Source: Haematococcus lacustris (taxonomy: Eukaryota > Chlorophyta > Chlorophyceae > Chlamydomonadales > Haematococcaceae). Taken from it: 64,000 nt of DNA. Where the stretch lies: assembly GCA_030144725.1 (NCBI GenBank), contig JASKMD010000009.1:4006312-4070311 (forward strand), given 5' to 3'. This document shows, in pieces, positions 32,613 through 42,947 of the stretch. The notes beneath the pieces were generated by a model. That model had not been told where the DNA came from. It made no database searches and was given only the letters and a program-made list of their open reading frames with translations. Position numbers and translations under genes: made by a program. Numbering within the stretch: the first letter of the stretch is position 1; each line of letters starts with the position of its first letter.

Positions 32613-33251
32613 TTGGGGTCCCCCGAGTTGGGGGCTCAAGACAATACTGTCTCTACCCTCATCCTGTCACCAACAACCGGTGGTTCTACCACTAGCATGG
32701 GACCCATTGGCGGAACAGCAAACGATGCTTTCACAGCCCGTGTGTCCCCTTTGGTGTCACCTCACCATCACTCCAACCCAGTAGCAACTGCTGGAGCAGT
32801 TGCAGCCCCTGAACCAACAGTGGGCCAACTGCAGATGGGTATGATGAGCTTGCGAGCCAAGTTGCAGGCCGAGCAGCTTGCCGTTCGAAGAGTGCGTGCT
32901 CGTGTGGCTCAACTAGAGCAACTGGAACACTCCCATCTGATGAGGGATCGCTTCATTAGCGCATCAACGCAGCTACACACTGCGTTTCCTGACCTGGTGC
33001 GGGTCACAGCCCGGCTTCAGGAGCTTCTGCTCCTCCCTATCCTCCCTGCTGAGCAGTTTGAGGAGAAGACAAAAGTCAGCGCTATGCGCACCTACCTGCA
33101 TCAAAACGTCGCCCGGCTCACAACCGAGGTGAACAGTTGTGCAGCAGCAACGACTGCGGTAGGAGTTGTTAAGCTTAATGCCGCAGCGCAGGAGTTGGCA
33201 CCGACACAACGTCAGACTCAACTTGAGCGCACCTTGCGTGGGAGGGCTTAG
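32613..33251 (+). CDS. Repeat-encoded coiled-coil protein (left arm copy)
   Basis: 212 codons, about 90% identical to the inverted copy at 33514-34143. A Thr/Ser/Pro-rich start precedes a long heptad-like helix (LRAKLQAEQLAVRRVRARVA, then a Leu-rich segment); the frame ends in RTLRGRA. By position after a PBS-like site in the right arm it may be a Gag-like product, but no CCHC or capsid motif is visible. In the left arm its 5' part was displaced by the 25599-32626 insertion, so the first codons here read through the TIR boundary. Confidence 0.5.
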   Translation: MGSPELGAQDNTVSTLILSPTTGGSTTSMGPIGGTANDAFTARVSPLVSPHHHSNPVATAGAVAAPEPTVGQLQMGMMSLRAKLQAEQLAVRRVRARVAQLEQLEHSHLMRDRFISASTQLHTAFPDLVRVTARLQELLLLPILPAEQFEEKTKVSAMRTYLHQNVARLTTEVNSCAAATTAVGVVKLNAAAQELAPTQRQTQLERTLRGRA

Positions 33252-33513
33252 GGAAAGCTGCGCACGGGCGATGCGCATAGCCAAGCGCGCTTCCGTGAAC
33301 TGGAAGGGCAAATCGAGTCCTCGAACTACAGACAAAGCCGCGTTGCAGGCCAAGCTCATCTTTTTTTAACCCCGCCTGCGGACTTCTGTTTTTGTTGAGC
33401 TTGGCCTGCAACACAGCTTTGTCGCTTTGTACCATGTTGTTCGAGGACTCGATTTGCCCTTCCAGTTCACGGAAGCGCGCTTGGCTATGGGCATTGCCCG
33501 TGCGCAGCTCTTC

Positions 33514-34143
33514 CTAAGCCCTCCCACGCAATGTGCGCTCAAGTTGAGTAAGACGATGGGTCGCTGCTAGCTCCTGCGCTGCGGCATTAAGCTCAGCAGC
33601 TCCTATCGCAGTCGTAGCTGCTGCACAACTGTTCACCTCGGTTGTGAGCCGGGCGACGTTTTGATGCAGGTAGGTGCGCATAGCGCTGACTTTTGTCTTC
33701 TCCTCAAACTGCTCAGCATGGAGGATAGGGAGGAGCAGAAGCTCCTGAAGCCGGGCTGTGACCCGCACCAGGTCAGGAAACGCAGTCTGTAGTTGCGTTA
33801 ATGTGCTGGTGAAGCCATCCCTCATCAGATGGGAGTGTTCCAGTTGCTCTAGTTGAGCCACACGAGCACGCACTCTTCGAACGGCAAGCTGCTCGGCCTG
33901 CAGCTTGGCTCGCAGGCTCATCATGTCCATCTGCAATTGACCCACTGTTGGTTCAGGGGCTGCAACTGCTCCAGCAGTTGCTACTGGGCTGGAGTGATGG
34001 TGAGGTGACACCAAAGGGGACACACGGGCTGTGAAAGCACCGTTTGTTGTTCCGCCAATGGGTCCCATGCTAGTGGTAGAACCACCGGTTGTTGGTGAAA
34101 GGGTGAGAGTTGGGACAGTATTGTCTTGCGCCCCCAACCCCAA
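33514..34143 (-). CDS. Repeat-encoded coiled-coil protein (right arm copy)
   Basis: 209 codons, the inverted duplicate of 32613-33251. Both copies keep their frame and stop at the same residue. In this uninterrupted arm an upstream segment in another frame (34273-34070, ... GKSQALMTGSNSFESRP ...) may belong to the same product. Function unknown; a Gag-like role is an inference from the neighbouring PBS and LTR-like sequence. Confidence 0.5.
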   Translation of the reverse strand: MGLGAQDNTVPTLTLSPTTGGSTTSMGPIGGTTNGAFTARVSPLVSPHHHSSPVATAGAVAAPEPTVGQLQMDMMSLRAKLQAEQLAVRRVRARVAQLEQLEHSHLMRDGFTSTLTQLQTAFPDLVRVTARLQELLLLPILHAEQFEEKTKVSAMRTYLHQNVARLTTEVNSCAAATTAIGAAELNAAAQELAATHRLTQLERTLRGRA

Positions 34144-34538
34144 CTTCTTTTGGGTCTGTGGTTTGCAGAACTTCCACGGTTGTTGCAGCTTGATCCACCC
34201 CTGGGCATTTTGGGCGTGGGCGGGACTCGAATGAGTTGCTTCCCGTCATAAGTGCTTGGCTTTTCCCCGCCAAGCCTTTCCCGGCTTGTCTTGTGGTGCT
34301 AATTCATGAAGGCACGCACCACGAGTACTTGTTTGTGCGGCTCAATGGAATGCCTCAAGTGCGGGATTGCGAATGTGGATGGTGCCCTTCAGCGGGTTGA
34401 CCGAGCACGCCCTTTGGGTTGGTGCGAGATAGGTTATGGTGCAAGTGAGCACCGCGAAAGAGAAAAAGAAAAGTCGCGGGACAAGTCTCCACGGTCAACG
34501 AAGGGGAGCCGAAGCCCCTCAACGTGGTCGGAAACCAA

Positions 34539-34763
34539 TGTCACAAAGTGGCATTGGAAGTGGGCATACTTGCACGCGGAAGTAGTGAGGTTGTGTTTGA
34601 GTCGCTCCTTCCTCGCGACTCAACGTCCGTAGCTTCCTTTAGGGGTTGCTCTCTCGTTGCCTTCGCACCAAATCCCCGTTCGCTTTACAGCCCGCGGTGA
34701 TCTTTCACCGTCACACTTCGTGTAATTTGTGTTAGGCCTCTCCCGATCCAAGCACTCTGTTAC
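34539..34763 (-). repeat. Putative 5' LTR of the inverted-repeat retroelement
   Basis: In plus orientation it starts TGTCACAAAG directly beside the PBS-like GGTCGGAAACCA (34527-34538) and can be ended at CTCTGTTACA, giving TG...CA borders and 225 bp. No second copy is present in the window to confirm the ends. Confidence 0.5.
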
Positions 34764-37700
34764 ACGCAGGCAGCCACGCCCGCGCCGAGTAAGAGGCCGA
34801 TTTGGGCAAAACGGATCTACTTATATTTTACGCTACCAGTTGTCCTTTGTCAGCCGCAGCATTGGAAGACGCGTCCTTAGCTGCTGGGTAGCTCCTGACA
34901 GGAGGACCAGGGCGGGTGTCAAGCTTGCTAGGGCGACGGAGAGGCCGGGGAGCTACTTTACAGAAAGGTCGACAAGGCAACGGGGACTTAAGGTGTACGA
35001 GGGCAACAACAGAACCACTCCTAAACCTCAATGCCTTAGCTTTGGACGCGTCCAGGACCTGTAGGCTAGGCCAGGCCGCCAATGCAGCTGCAGAGGGCGG
35101 CTCTAGACGTGCGGCAGTGCTTGCAGGCCAGGCTAGGCCACCTCGAGGCCTACCGGGTCCATGCTGGGTTTACGCCAGCGCCCCAGCGGTGGGTGTGGAC
35201 TCCACAATGCGAAGGGAGGGGTGCAGTGTCCTGTTGGGCTGGCAGTGTGGCAACAAGAGGCATGGTACACCACATCAGCCCCAGCACTTGCTTGCCTTGT
35301 TGCTGCTGGCTAGAGGCTGGGTGCCACTGCCTGTGATCCACCAGCCCCCAAAATGCAGCTTCCATCCCTTAGGCCTGGGCTGGCCACAGCTGGTAGCCAT
35401 CCCTCAGGCCTAGGCTGGCTACAGTTGGTATCCCTGGTAGCTAGTAACCCTTAGCTGGTAGCCATCCCCAGCTGAGTTGGCCTGGCTGTGCGAAACGTTC
35501 CACGCTACCAGTCCATGCTGGCAAGTCGACTTGCCGATGCTGACAGCTATAGCTACATAAATGAGGCAAAAGCCTCATGCAATGCTTCATGACATACTGT
35601 TGGTCGGGTTGTCACACTTCGTCACACAATGTAGTTTTCGCAGCTTGTTAGCCAGTCTGTCAACCTCTGCAACCTTCCCCTTTGGGACATGATGTCCTCT
35701 ATACCATTCGGTCCATACCTTCTTAGGAAGCGCAGGGCAGGCGCCGGGGCTGAGTTGCTGAGGTTGGAAGGTGGTGGTTGGGAAGCTGGCTGTTGCGGAG
35801 AGTGGCAGTGGTAGCAGGTGGTGGCTCAACAGTGATTCGACCTCGTCCACCTGCAATCATGAATCCGTCCAGCCTTAAGAATGCCAACCCACAGAAGAGG
35901 CACTGCCCAGTGTGCCATGCTTGAGTGTCAGAACTGTGTGCACCCCAAACTATGTAGCTGCAGGCGTGAAACCATGAAAGCTATGCAACAGTGAATGCCC
36001 AACAGCCGTGCCCCGGGCTGGAGGCTAAGCAGTTAGCAGTTAACAACAGTGAGCGACAGTTGTCAACAACCACCCTTAGGATGGCCCTCAGGAAGCCCCT
36101 CCTGCTCGTGGGCTTACTAGTTGGACAAGCACATAGAGGCAGCCACCCCTTCCATTTCGGGATCACTCACCAGCTGAGCAGGATAGAATATGCCATTGAG
36201 GGCCACACTGTGTTCTCCTTCACAATCAAGATAAAGCAAGGTTTGTATGGTGGCCATCCCAAAAGTGGGGAGGTAGTCATTGACTTGGACATCATGCTCA
36301 TATGCATGCTCATATGCATGCTGAAGGTGTTAAAACACAACTATGTCACAGGCTGCTGCTGCTCCTCCTAGGCCTGTCAGGGCTCGCTGCATGACATTAC
36401 TTTGCCAGTGATAGATAAGCTGCAAGGCTCTGTTTTGAGCTTGTGTGCACCCCTTCTGCATTGGGTAGTAGTAAAAAGTCCCAAACCTCCAGATGGGAAG
36501 GGTGGCCAAGCCACCTAATGGCCAACGGCTTGAGAGGTGTACACCCGAAAGGTCAGCAACAGATGTCAAAAGACAATAACACATTGTTGAATGACTGTTA
36601 CATTTCATTTGACAACACATTTTGCTGCCACTTTACAATGAGGAGGTGGCTCAACATGCTTCTCAACATGCTTCTCAAGATCGGCAATTCCACATCCTTG
36701 CAAAGCAACTATTTTGGAAAGCCCCTTTCAACCACCACCTTCACCTATCTTACTCATGAACTGCTGACAATATGGGCAGCTGCACCACAGCCCAAGCCTC
36801 TGCCTGCTTTCAGTTGCCATTACCCCTGGCTGCTTTCAAGCCTTTCTACTCGTAGGATCCACTTCACCCTTTTCTGCGTTTAACCTCACGTTTGCAGTCT
36901 TTGCACCTGCACAGGCTTTACCGTGAGTGCTCCTTACTACCCATCTCCTGGACCTGGCTTGCTATGGGCTGACTGGCTCAATGTCAGCTTCAGGCAGCAT
37001 CACACAAGTGGAGTATTAACCAGTGTGCAAGCCTGACCATCTTCCTCTGCCTTTCCTTGACCTGTCCTGTATTGCTCTACACAACTCCGCCCATGCTGCA
37101 CATGGGGTCCAGCATGCCACCATGTGCATGAGCAAACCTTTCTGCGCCACATCAAGACGTTGAAGTGGCACAAGCTGGTCTTGGTGCTCGTCTCCATTCT
37201 CACGCACCCATCCACTCTTTCCTGGCTTTGCCAAGCCACCTCAAGCTGTGAGCTCATCAAGCTGCCCTGCAGGATTACGCTGCCACGCCATGACACAACC
37301 CCATCACACATCCAATTCTAGTTAGGAACGAGGTCACATGGGGAGGGGCATGTTCGCGGGTCACGGGGGTCAGCTTGTAAGGTACGAGTCCATGCCTTCC
37401 TCTTGGGCCCCACACCAGCCACCATTGCCCTGCCCTCTGTGCTGGGTGTTGCTTGCCAGTCAGTTCGTGGTTAGACAACACAGCTAGGGAGGCAAAGGGA
37501 AAGGCATGAGCTTTGTCACGCTGCCGCGCTTCTCAACCCTGGCTTGCTTGCCATGACTGTTGCTGGTACGCCTGTTTGCAACTTAGTCCATTGATCTTGC
37601 CCCTTTTGCCGCGCTGCTGCTCTTCCTCCCGGTATTGACTGTGCGCCCCCCACGCTTGCATGGTTGCCAGGCACTGCTCATGCCCCTTCACTACTGGCCT

Positions 37701-38599
37701 TCTTAACTGTCCCCCAGACCAGCTGCCTCATATGCCTACCCCAACACCATATATCAGGTTACCAAGAGCAGCCAGCTGTGCATAGCAGGCACACCGACAA
37801 GGAGGTGAAGGTTCGTAGAGCAGCTGATGGGACTGACGTTAAAGCTGCAGCTGCAGCCCTTTGCATCGTCTTGTTGTCTAGCTGCAGGTTCTGTAATCTG
37901 GCTGCAACAGCTGTGCAGCAGCCCTCCCAGGACCCTTATGCTCGACACATGTTGGCACAAGGTTAGAGGTTAGGGAAGCCTCTGTCCATCATTGCCTAGC
38001 ACCAGCTAGCATATGAGTGGTTGGGGAGCAGCGTGACGCCCCCTTCCTCTCTTCTTGACTTTGCGAGCCCCCCTCTCCCAGGCTTTCAGCAACAGCACAC
38101 AAGAGGGTCCTGAAGGCAACCTCAGCCCAGCTGCCCCTGACCAGCTGCCCCATGAAACGCCTACCTTGGTGCCCACAGCTGGAGTCACGGGCAGGGGCCA
38201 GGCTCCAGCATTAGCCGCAGCCTCAGCCGCAGCCGGGGGGCGAGGAGGGGCAGACAGGGAGTGTAGAGGCTGGGGCTGCTGAAGGGGAGGGGCCCACCAT
38301 GTTGTGGCCCAAGAGCTGTGGAGGAGAGGAGTGGAGGGGGAGGAGAGGGGGCTGCAGCGGCAGGAGGGGCGGCTGGCCGAGGTGAAGGAGCTCAGGAGCT
38401 GTGGAAGTGGACTGGCTGGCTCACCTAAGGGTAGAGGGGGTGGGGAGAAGGAGAGGAGAGGAGGAGGAGAGGAGGAGAGAGGGGGAGGAGGAGGGAGGGA
38501 AAGGGGAGGTCCCTGACTGAATCCCCTCAATCTACCGTTTTTCTTTTAACCTGTGTTTGCCTGGCAAGGGCAGCAGGTGTAGTAGCGGGCGTGGGGGCT
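34764..38599. other. Unassigned region
   Basis: Several open frames of 60-150 codons occur on both strands (for example 35991-36371 plus, 36443-36883 plus, 35587-35856 minus, 38006-38530 minus). None has a recognisable domain or coherent splice partners. Short tandem motifs CATATGCATGCT (36297-36321) and CTCAACATGCTT (36652-36676) are present. An A/G-rich tract spans 38415-38515, downstream of the KH gene. Confidence 0.45.
35028..35064 (-). pseudogene. Short fragment resembling the last-exon acceptor of the Deg-like gene
   Basis: On the minus strand, ACAGGTCCTGGACGCGTCC is shared with the acceptor and start of the last exon at 549-531, and the translation continues LDAS-x-AK as in that exon. 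The similarity stops within about 35 bp. Confidence 0.45.
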
Positions 38600-39215
38600 T
38601 CAGCTGCTGCCGCCCCCTCCCCCTCCCGCCTGCTGCTGCTGGGGTTGTTGGGAGGCTTGCTGTGAGGCCTGAGCCGCTCCGGCTGCTTGCTGGTACAGCT
38701 GTGAGTAGGCTGAGTAGTATTGCTGCAGCTGAGCCATGGACATGGTAGGCCCAGCTTGAGCTGCTGCTGCTGGTGCCGTGGCAAGAGGAGTTGTTGCCTG
38801 ACCTGCTGCTGGTGCTGATGCTGCTGGCGCTGCTGCAGGAGCGGCTGTGGCTTGTGTGCCAGGGGTGGGTCCTGGGGCCCCCTGCTGCTGCTGCTGCTGC
38901 TGCGGATGGGGGAAGGGTGCAGCCAGGCCTGGCTGGCCTGCAGGCTGCTGCTGCTGCTGCTGCTGCTGTTGAGGGGCCATCTGCTGGTAGTAGTGGGCGT
39001 AGTATGCAGCAGCATCAGCTGATGGCTGCTGCTGCTGGTAGGGTTGCAAGTACTGGGCGGGGTAGTGGGCATAGGGGGGGGCTGCTGCTGCTGCTGCGCT
39101 GGCAGCTGGGCCATAGCCTGGGGGTGCAACTGGCTGCTGTTGCAGAGGGAGCTGTGGGGGGTGGAGTGGCTGAGCCTGTGGAGCTGTCAGGGTTTGGGGG
39201 AAGGGCTGCTGCGGT

Positions 39216-39247
<32 letters not shown>

Positions 39248-42111
39248 GGCCCCCCCAGACGCTGCGGCAGAGAGTTGCTGCAGGGGGCTGGCCAGCTGGC
39301 TTAGCAGTTGGCCAGCAGCTTGCATGGTGCTGGGAATGGGACCTTGCAGCTGCTGCTGCTGCTGAGCTTGCTGCTGCTGTGGCTGCTGCTGCTGCTGCAG
39401 CTGCTGTTGCTGCTGGTGCAGCATCAGCGCTTGCTGCACATTGGCCAACAGCTGGGAGCTGATGTTAAGAGCCCCCAACCCCCCAGGGGCCGCTGCCGCC
39501 GCCGCCACTGCCGCTGCCGTGGCAGCACTGCCAAAGTCAGGCTGCTGTCCAGGCTGCCCAGGCGCTGCCATACCCTGCCCTGCTCCCTGTGTCTGTGTGC
39601 TCTGCTGCCCCAGCCCCTGTGACGTCAGGGACTGCAGCAGGGAATGGTGCTGACCCGTGCCATCCATAGCCATCACGGCCGCCCCCCCTGCTCCGGGGTT
39701 GAGGACGAGCTGGGCTGGGCGGTAGGTGCCGTCTGGGTGCAAGACCAGCAGCTGGGGGACAGCAGCCGCCCCACTGCCGCCCGCCAAGCCGCCCAAGGGG
39801 AGGGGGTTGCTACGCATGTCCAGGCCCCTGCCGCCATACCTGTGATGCAGGAGGGCCGGGGGGGGCAGAGCAGCCAGCGCTGAGTTTGGCAGGCTAAGGT
39901 GAACGCAGATCAGCCAGCGCTGAGTTTAACAGGCTAAGGGGGACGAGGGGGAAGGGAAAGGGGAAGAGGAAGAGGGGAGGGGGCAGAACGGGGGCCTAAA
40001 GGGTGAAGGATACAGGACAGGGTGCTGGATGCGTGGGAGGGGGTCGGAGGGGATGCATGGAGTGCCAGGAAGACAAACATGGTTGCCTCAGCCTGGACTG
40101 CCTAGCCGCCACCCCCCACGCCCTGCACAGCAGCAACAAGTTTCTGTGACACCTGTCCATCTGGCTGCTAAACCCCCAAAGGCTCATCACAACCCCTCCC
40201 CGCCCCCCCGTTGTGCTCACCTGTCCTCCTGGCCCACCTCCCTCCCAGCTGCTCCCCGTCCACCTCCAAAGCCCATGGCGCCAGGACCATGCAGCCCGTA
40301 CCCCTCCGGCCCCCCCAGCCCCTGTCGAGGCCGGCCACCCTCCAGCCCCCGGAGCCAATCAGCGTCCGCGCCCTCATGGCCAGGGCCATAGCCCTCCGGA
40401 CCCGGGCCAAACTCCCCATTCCCCATCCCAGGATCAAATCCCTCGTAGCCCATGTGGCCGGGCCCAAAGCCCCCAGACAACCCCCCCCCGCCCCCCAGCC
40501 CTCCCCCTGGGTACCCTGGGCCTGGGAAGTGCATCATGGCCCCATGCTGCTGACTCATCAGGTGGCCGTTCAGAGCCCCCAGCAGACCACCCACCCCACC
40601 AGGGTGCCCACTCTGGGTCATGTGGGGGGGCAAGCCTGCCCCCCCTGGGCCCCCCCCTTCGCCGTGGTTTTGACCCAGGCCTGTGGGGGGAGGCCGGGTG
40701 CGTCTGGGGTCAAAGCGGTCCAGCATCACAACGATGGTGGTGTAGGCTTCCTGGATGGCGCTAGGGTTGCCTCGGATGGTGATGGCCTGCAGGCCAGTCT
40801 CTGGGTGCACATCTGCGAGCGGAGCGGGGCAATGGGTGAGGCAGGGCAGAGGGAATGGAGGATCCCCCTGAGGCTGTGATGGGGAGCGGGAGGGGCCACA
40901 GCCACAGCCACAGCCCCGCCCCGCCCCGGGGGGGAGGAGGGCGAGAGGGGGGCATGGTGGGGGGGGGGTGCCCAGCAGGGGGGTGGCTGTCCAAGGCAGT
41001 CCTGGGACCAGAATCGAGCAGCCAAACAATCTGCTTGATGCTCTGCAGGCACCTGATCGCTTGCAGTGTGACCAGTGTGTTTCAGGTGTCACACCTGATA
41101 TCTGGATCTGCGTCTTTGTCTTTTCCTTGATGGCCTTCACCGTCACACCCCTGCGCACCCAGTACCGCCATCACAACCATCAACTTCACCATGCCAGGCA
41201 TGGCTGACCTGCCCGCCCCACCCTTGTCTTGCCCCTTGTCGCCAGCACACCGCATGGCATCCCCATGTGATGGCTGCTCCATGCACACTTGATGAGAGTG
41301 ATGTTTTATGCAGCTTTGTGCTCCATGCCATGCCATGTCCCTCAAGATGAAACTTACAAACTGCTGTTACTGCTAAGCTGGACAGTGCAGCTGTTACAGC
41401 CAACGCTCACAGCCTCGCCCACGCCCTTGCTACCAGGGGGCAGGGTGTGTCCATCGACCCATGTGCTGCTCCACAAGTGTGCCAAAGCTGTGCTGCGCTA
41501 GCTGCTGTCTTGATTGCCTCCACCGCTCTTGCCACTCTGGTTGTCTTGTTCAGCACGCCTACCTTGCTCCCAGGACATAGCCCACCATCTCTGGCAGCAC
41601 ATCAAAGAAGGTGGTGGCATGAGGAGGCATCCTGGGCGTGTAGTCCTTGTCTGTGTCCACACGCAGCAGCTCCAGCACTCTGTTCACGCCCTCTTTCAAC
41701 TGCAGGTTGCAGGAACGCATGGCTGCTGTGAATGTGCAAACCAGGCTCTGAAACTGCTTCTCCCCTCGCGCCGTGTGCGAACTAGGCAGTAGGCTAGCGA
41801 GCGAGCCCGACCTGTTGCGCATTGCCGGACACCTCCACAATCTGCGTGTCGTCCTGGCGGTTGACCTCCTTGCGGACGTGCAAACCACAGCGAGTGGTTC
41901 TTCGAAGGTTGGCAGCGATCTCCCCGCCTGGACCAATAATTCTGCCAATCATCCGCTTGTGAATGGCCATCTCTTGCATGATGGACGGCTCGCGAGGCAG
42001 CTCCCCAGGGGGCCGTCGCGAGCCTGGCTGTGCCCGCTGTCCTTCACGACGTGGGCCCCGTGGACTCATAGGCCCATGCGGCCCTGGCCCTGACCCTGAG
42101 ACTCGGACCAT
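38600..42111 (-). CDS. Two-KH-domain RNA-binding protein with Gly-rich and polyQ C-terminus
   Basis: Exons, minus: 42111-41812, 41699-41563, 41150-41095, 40812-40221, 39839-38600; all phases agree, 774 aa. KH1 is at about 48-115 with GPGG at 60-63 (HKRMIGRIIGPGGEIAANLR). KH2 is at about 131-205 with its GARG loop assembled exactly across an intron (VLGAR/GVTVKAIKEKTK). Then come a Gly/Pro-rich stretch (exon 4) and a Gln/Ala-rich tail with CAG-encoded polyQ runs and Tyr motifs (YYAHYYQQ, YYSAYSQLYQQ) like FUBP/KSRP-type proteins. The likely role is single-stranded RNA binding in splicing or mRNA control. The start is ATG 42111; an upstream ATG at 42222 runs into a stop unless spliced. It is divergent from the LysM gene. 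Confidence 0.85.
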
Positions 42112-42947
42112 TTCTCCAGCGGGCCTGCGCACCCAGGAATTCCATCAGCCTATGGCCCTGAGCTTTGAGAGCATCGATGAGCTACACAGCGCACCCAGAG
42201 CCTCGCTTGGCAGGCTAGCCATTTTCTTTCGGCCCGCCTGTGTTCCGAGCACTGTCTTCGGGCTCTCTACGTTTCATGCTGATCCTGTTAATGCAAGACT
42301 AGCGGTGTGCGCGACTTCTTGCCGCCTGAGCATTTGTCGTTTTGCCATGCGCCTTAAACTTTTCAGCTGTTGCTCGGTTGTGCAAACAACGCAAAGTTTT
42401 AGATCCCACAGCATGCGCGGATGCTGTGCCTCAAGTCGGAAGGTGTTTTTTGCTTGTGGGACATGCAGGGTTGATCAACCATACTCAGATAGCCCGCAGG
42501 AGTATCCTAGAGTCTGGAGCTGTGTTAGGCCGTCCTGGTCACATCTGGATTGGTATGGGGCTCAAAGGCAGTGACCAGCTGCACGGATGCATGTGACCGC
42601 ACGATGACCGCAATTGTGTGGATTGCAATGTGTGACAATGAGAACCCTTTACAAAGGAGATGTGTGTGGGCTGGAGCTATAAGGGGGACTCTAGCTACAG
42701 GCATACACACCAAAATGGCTGAGCTAGGTTGAGCATTCGGATGACGTCCCCGGAAGTTTGAAGGAAAGAGTGAGTTCGCGACAAGGAGGGGCGTAGGCCC
42801 CACATCTACTTGCGAAGTTGCTTCAAAGACTGCATCATTTCAAACGTTGCGAAACTTAGAACCCCTTGGTTTTAGTTCGACACCCCAGCCTCGGCAGCCT
42901 TTTGTCTCAACTGCAGTGTTCCGAACCCTGTTTTGGACCTGATCCCG
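42112..42947. promoter_or_regulatory. Divergent promoter spacer between the KH-protein and LysM genes
   Basis: 836 bp between two start codons facing away from each other, so both promoters should lie here. No TATA box or other element could be assigned. Short frames inside it lack similarity to anything recognised. Confidence 0.5.

Larger units (their letters stand above)
25592..32633 (+). mobile_element. TIR DNA transposon of the 7-bp-TSD family, copy B (25599-32626), split by a Ty3 element
   Basis: Left end TCATGCCGCCCCAAC (25599-25613); right end GTTGGGGTCCCCCGA (32612-32626). The target duplication is GTTGGGG at 25592-25598 and 32627-32633. Internal sequence on both sides of the Ty3 insertion (25613-25924 and 32208-32611) is collinear with the reverse complement of the copy at 46859-48081. 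The inverted arm at about 34120-34150 serves as the unoccupied target. Without the Ty3 insertion the element is about 0.75 kb and non-coding. Confidence 0.9.
25311..34430. mobile_element. Inverted-repeat LTR-retroelement remnant (host of the nested insertions)
   Basis: The left arm is 25311-25598 joined to 32627-33365; the right arm, about 33385-34430, is its inverted copy. The two arms encode the same coiled-coil protein in opposite directions. The break in the left arm is exactly filled by the TIR transposon 25599-32626, and the right arm shows the uninterrupted site (around 34120-34150). Beyond the right arm a PBS-like GGTCGGAAACCA (34527-34538) is followed by a TG...CA segment. Hence the element is read as gag plus 5' LTR of an LTR retroelement on the minus strand. 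Confidence 0.75.
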
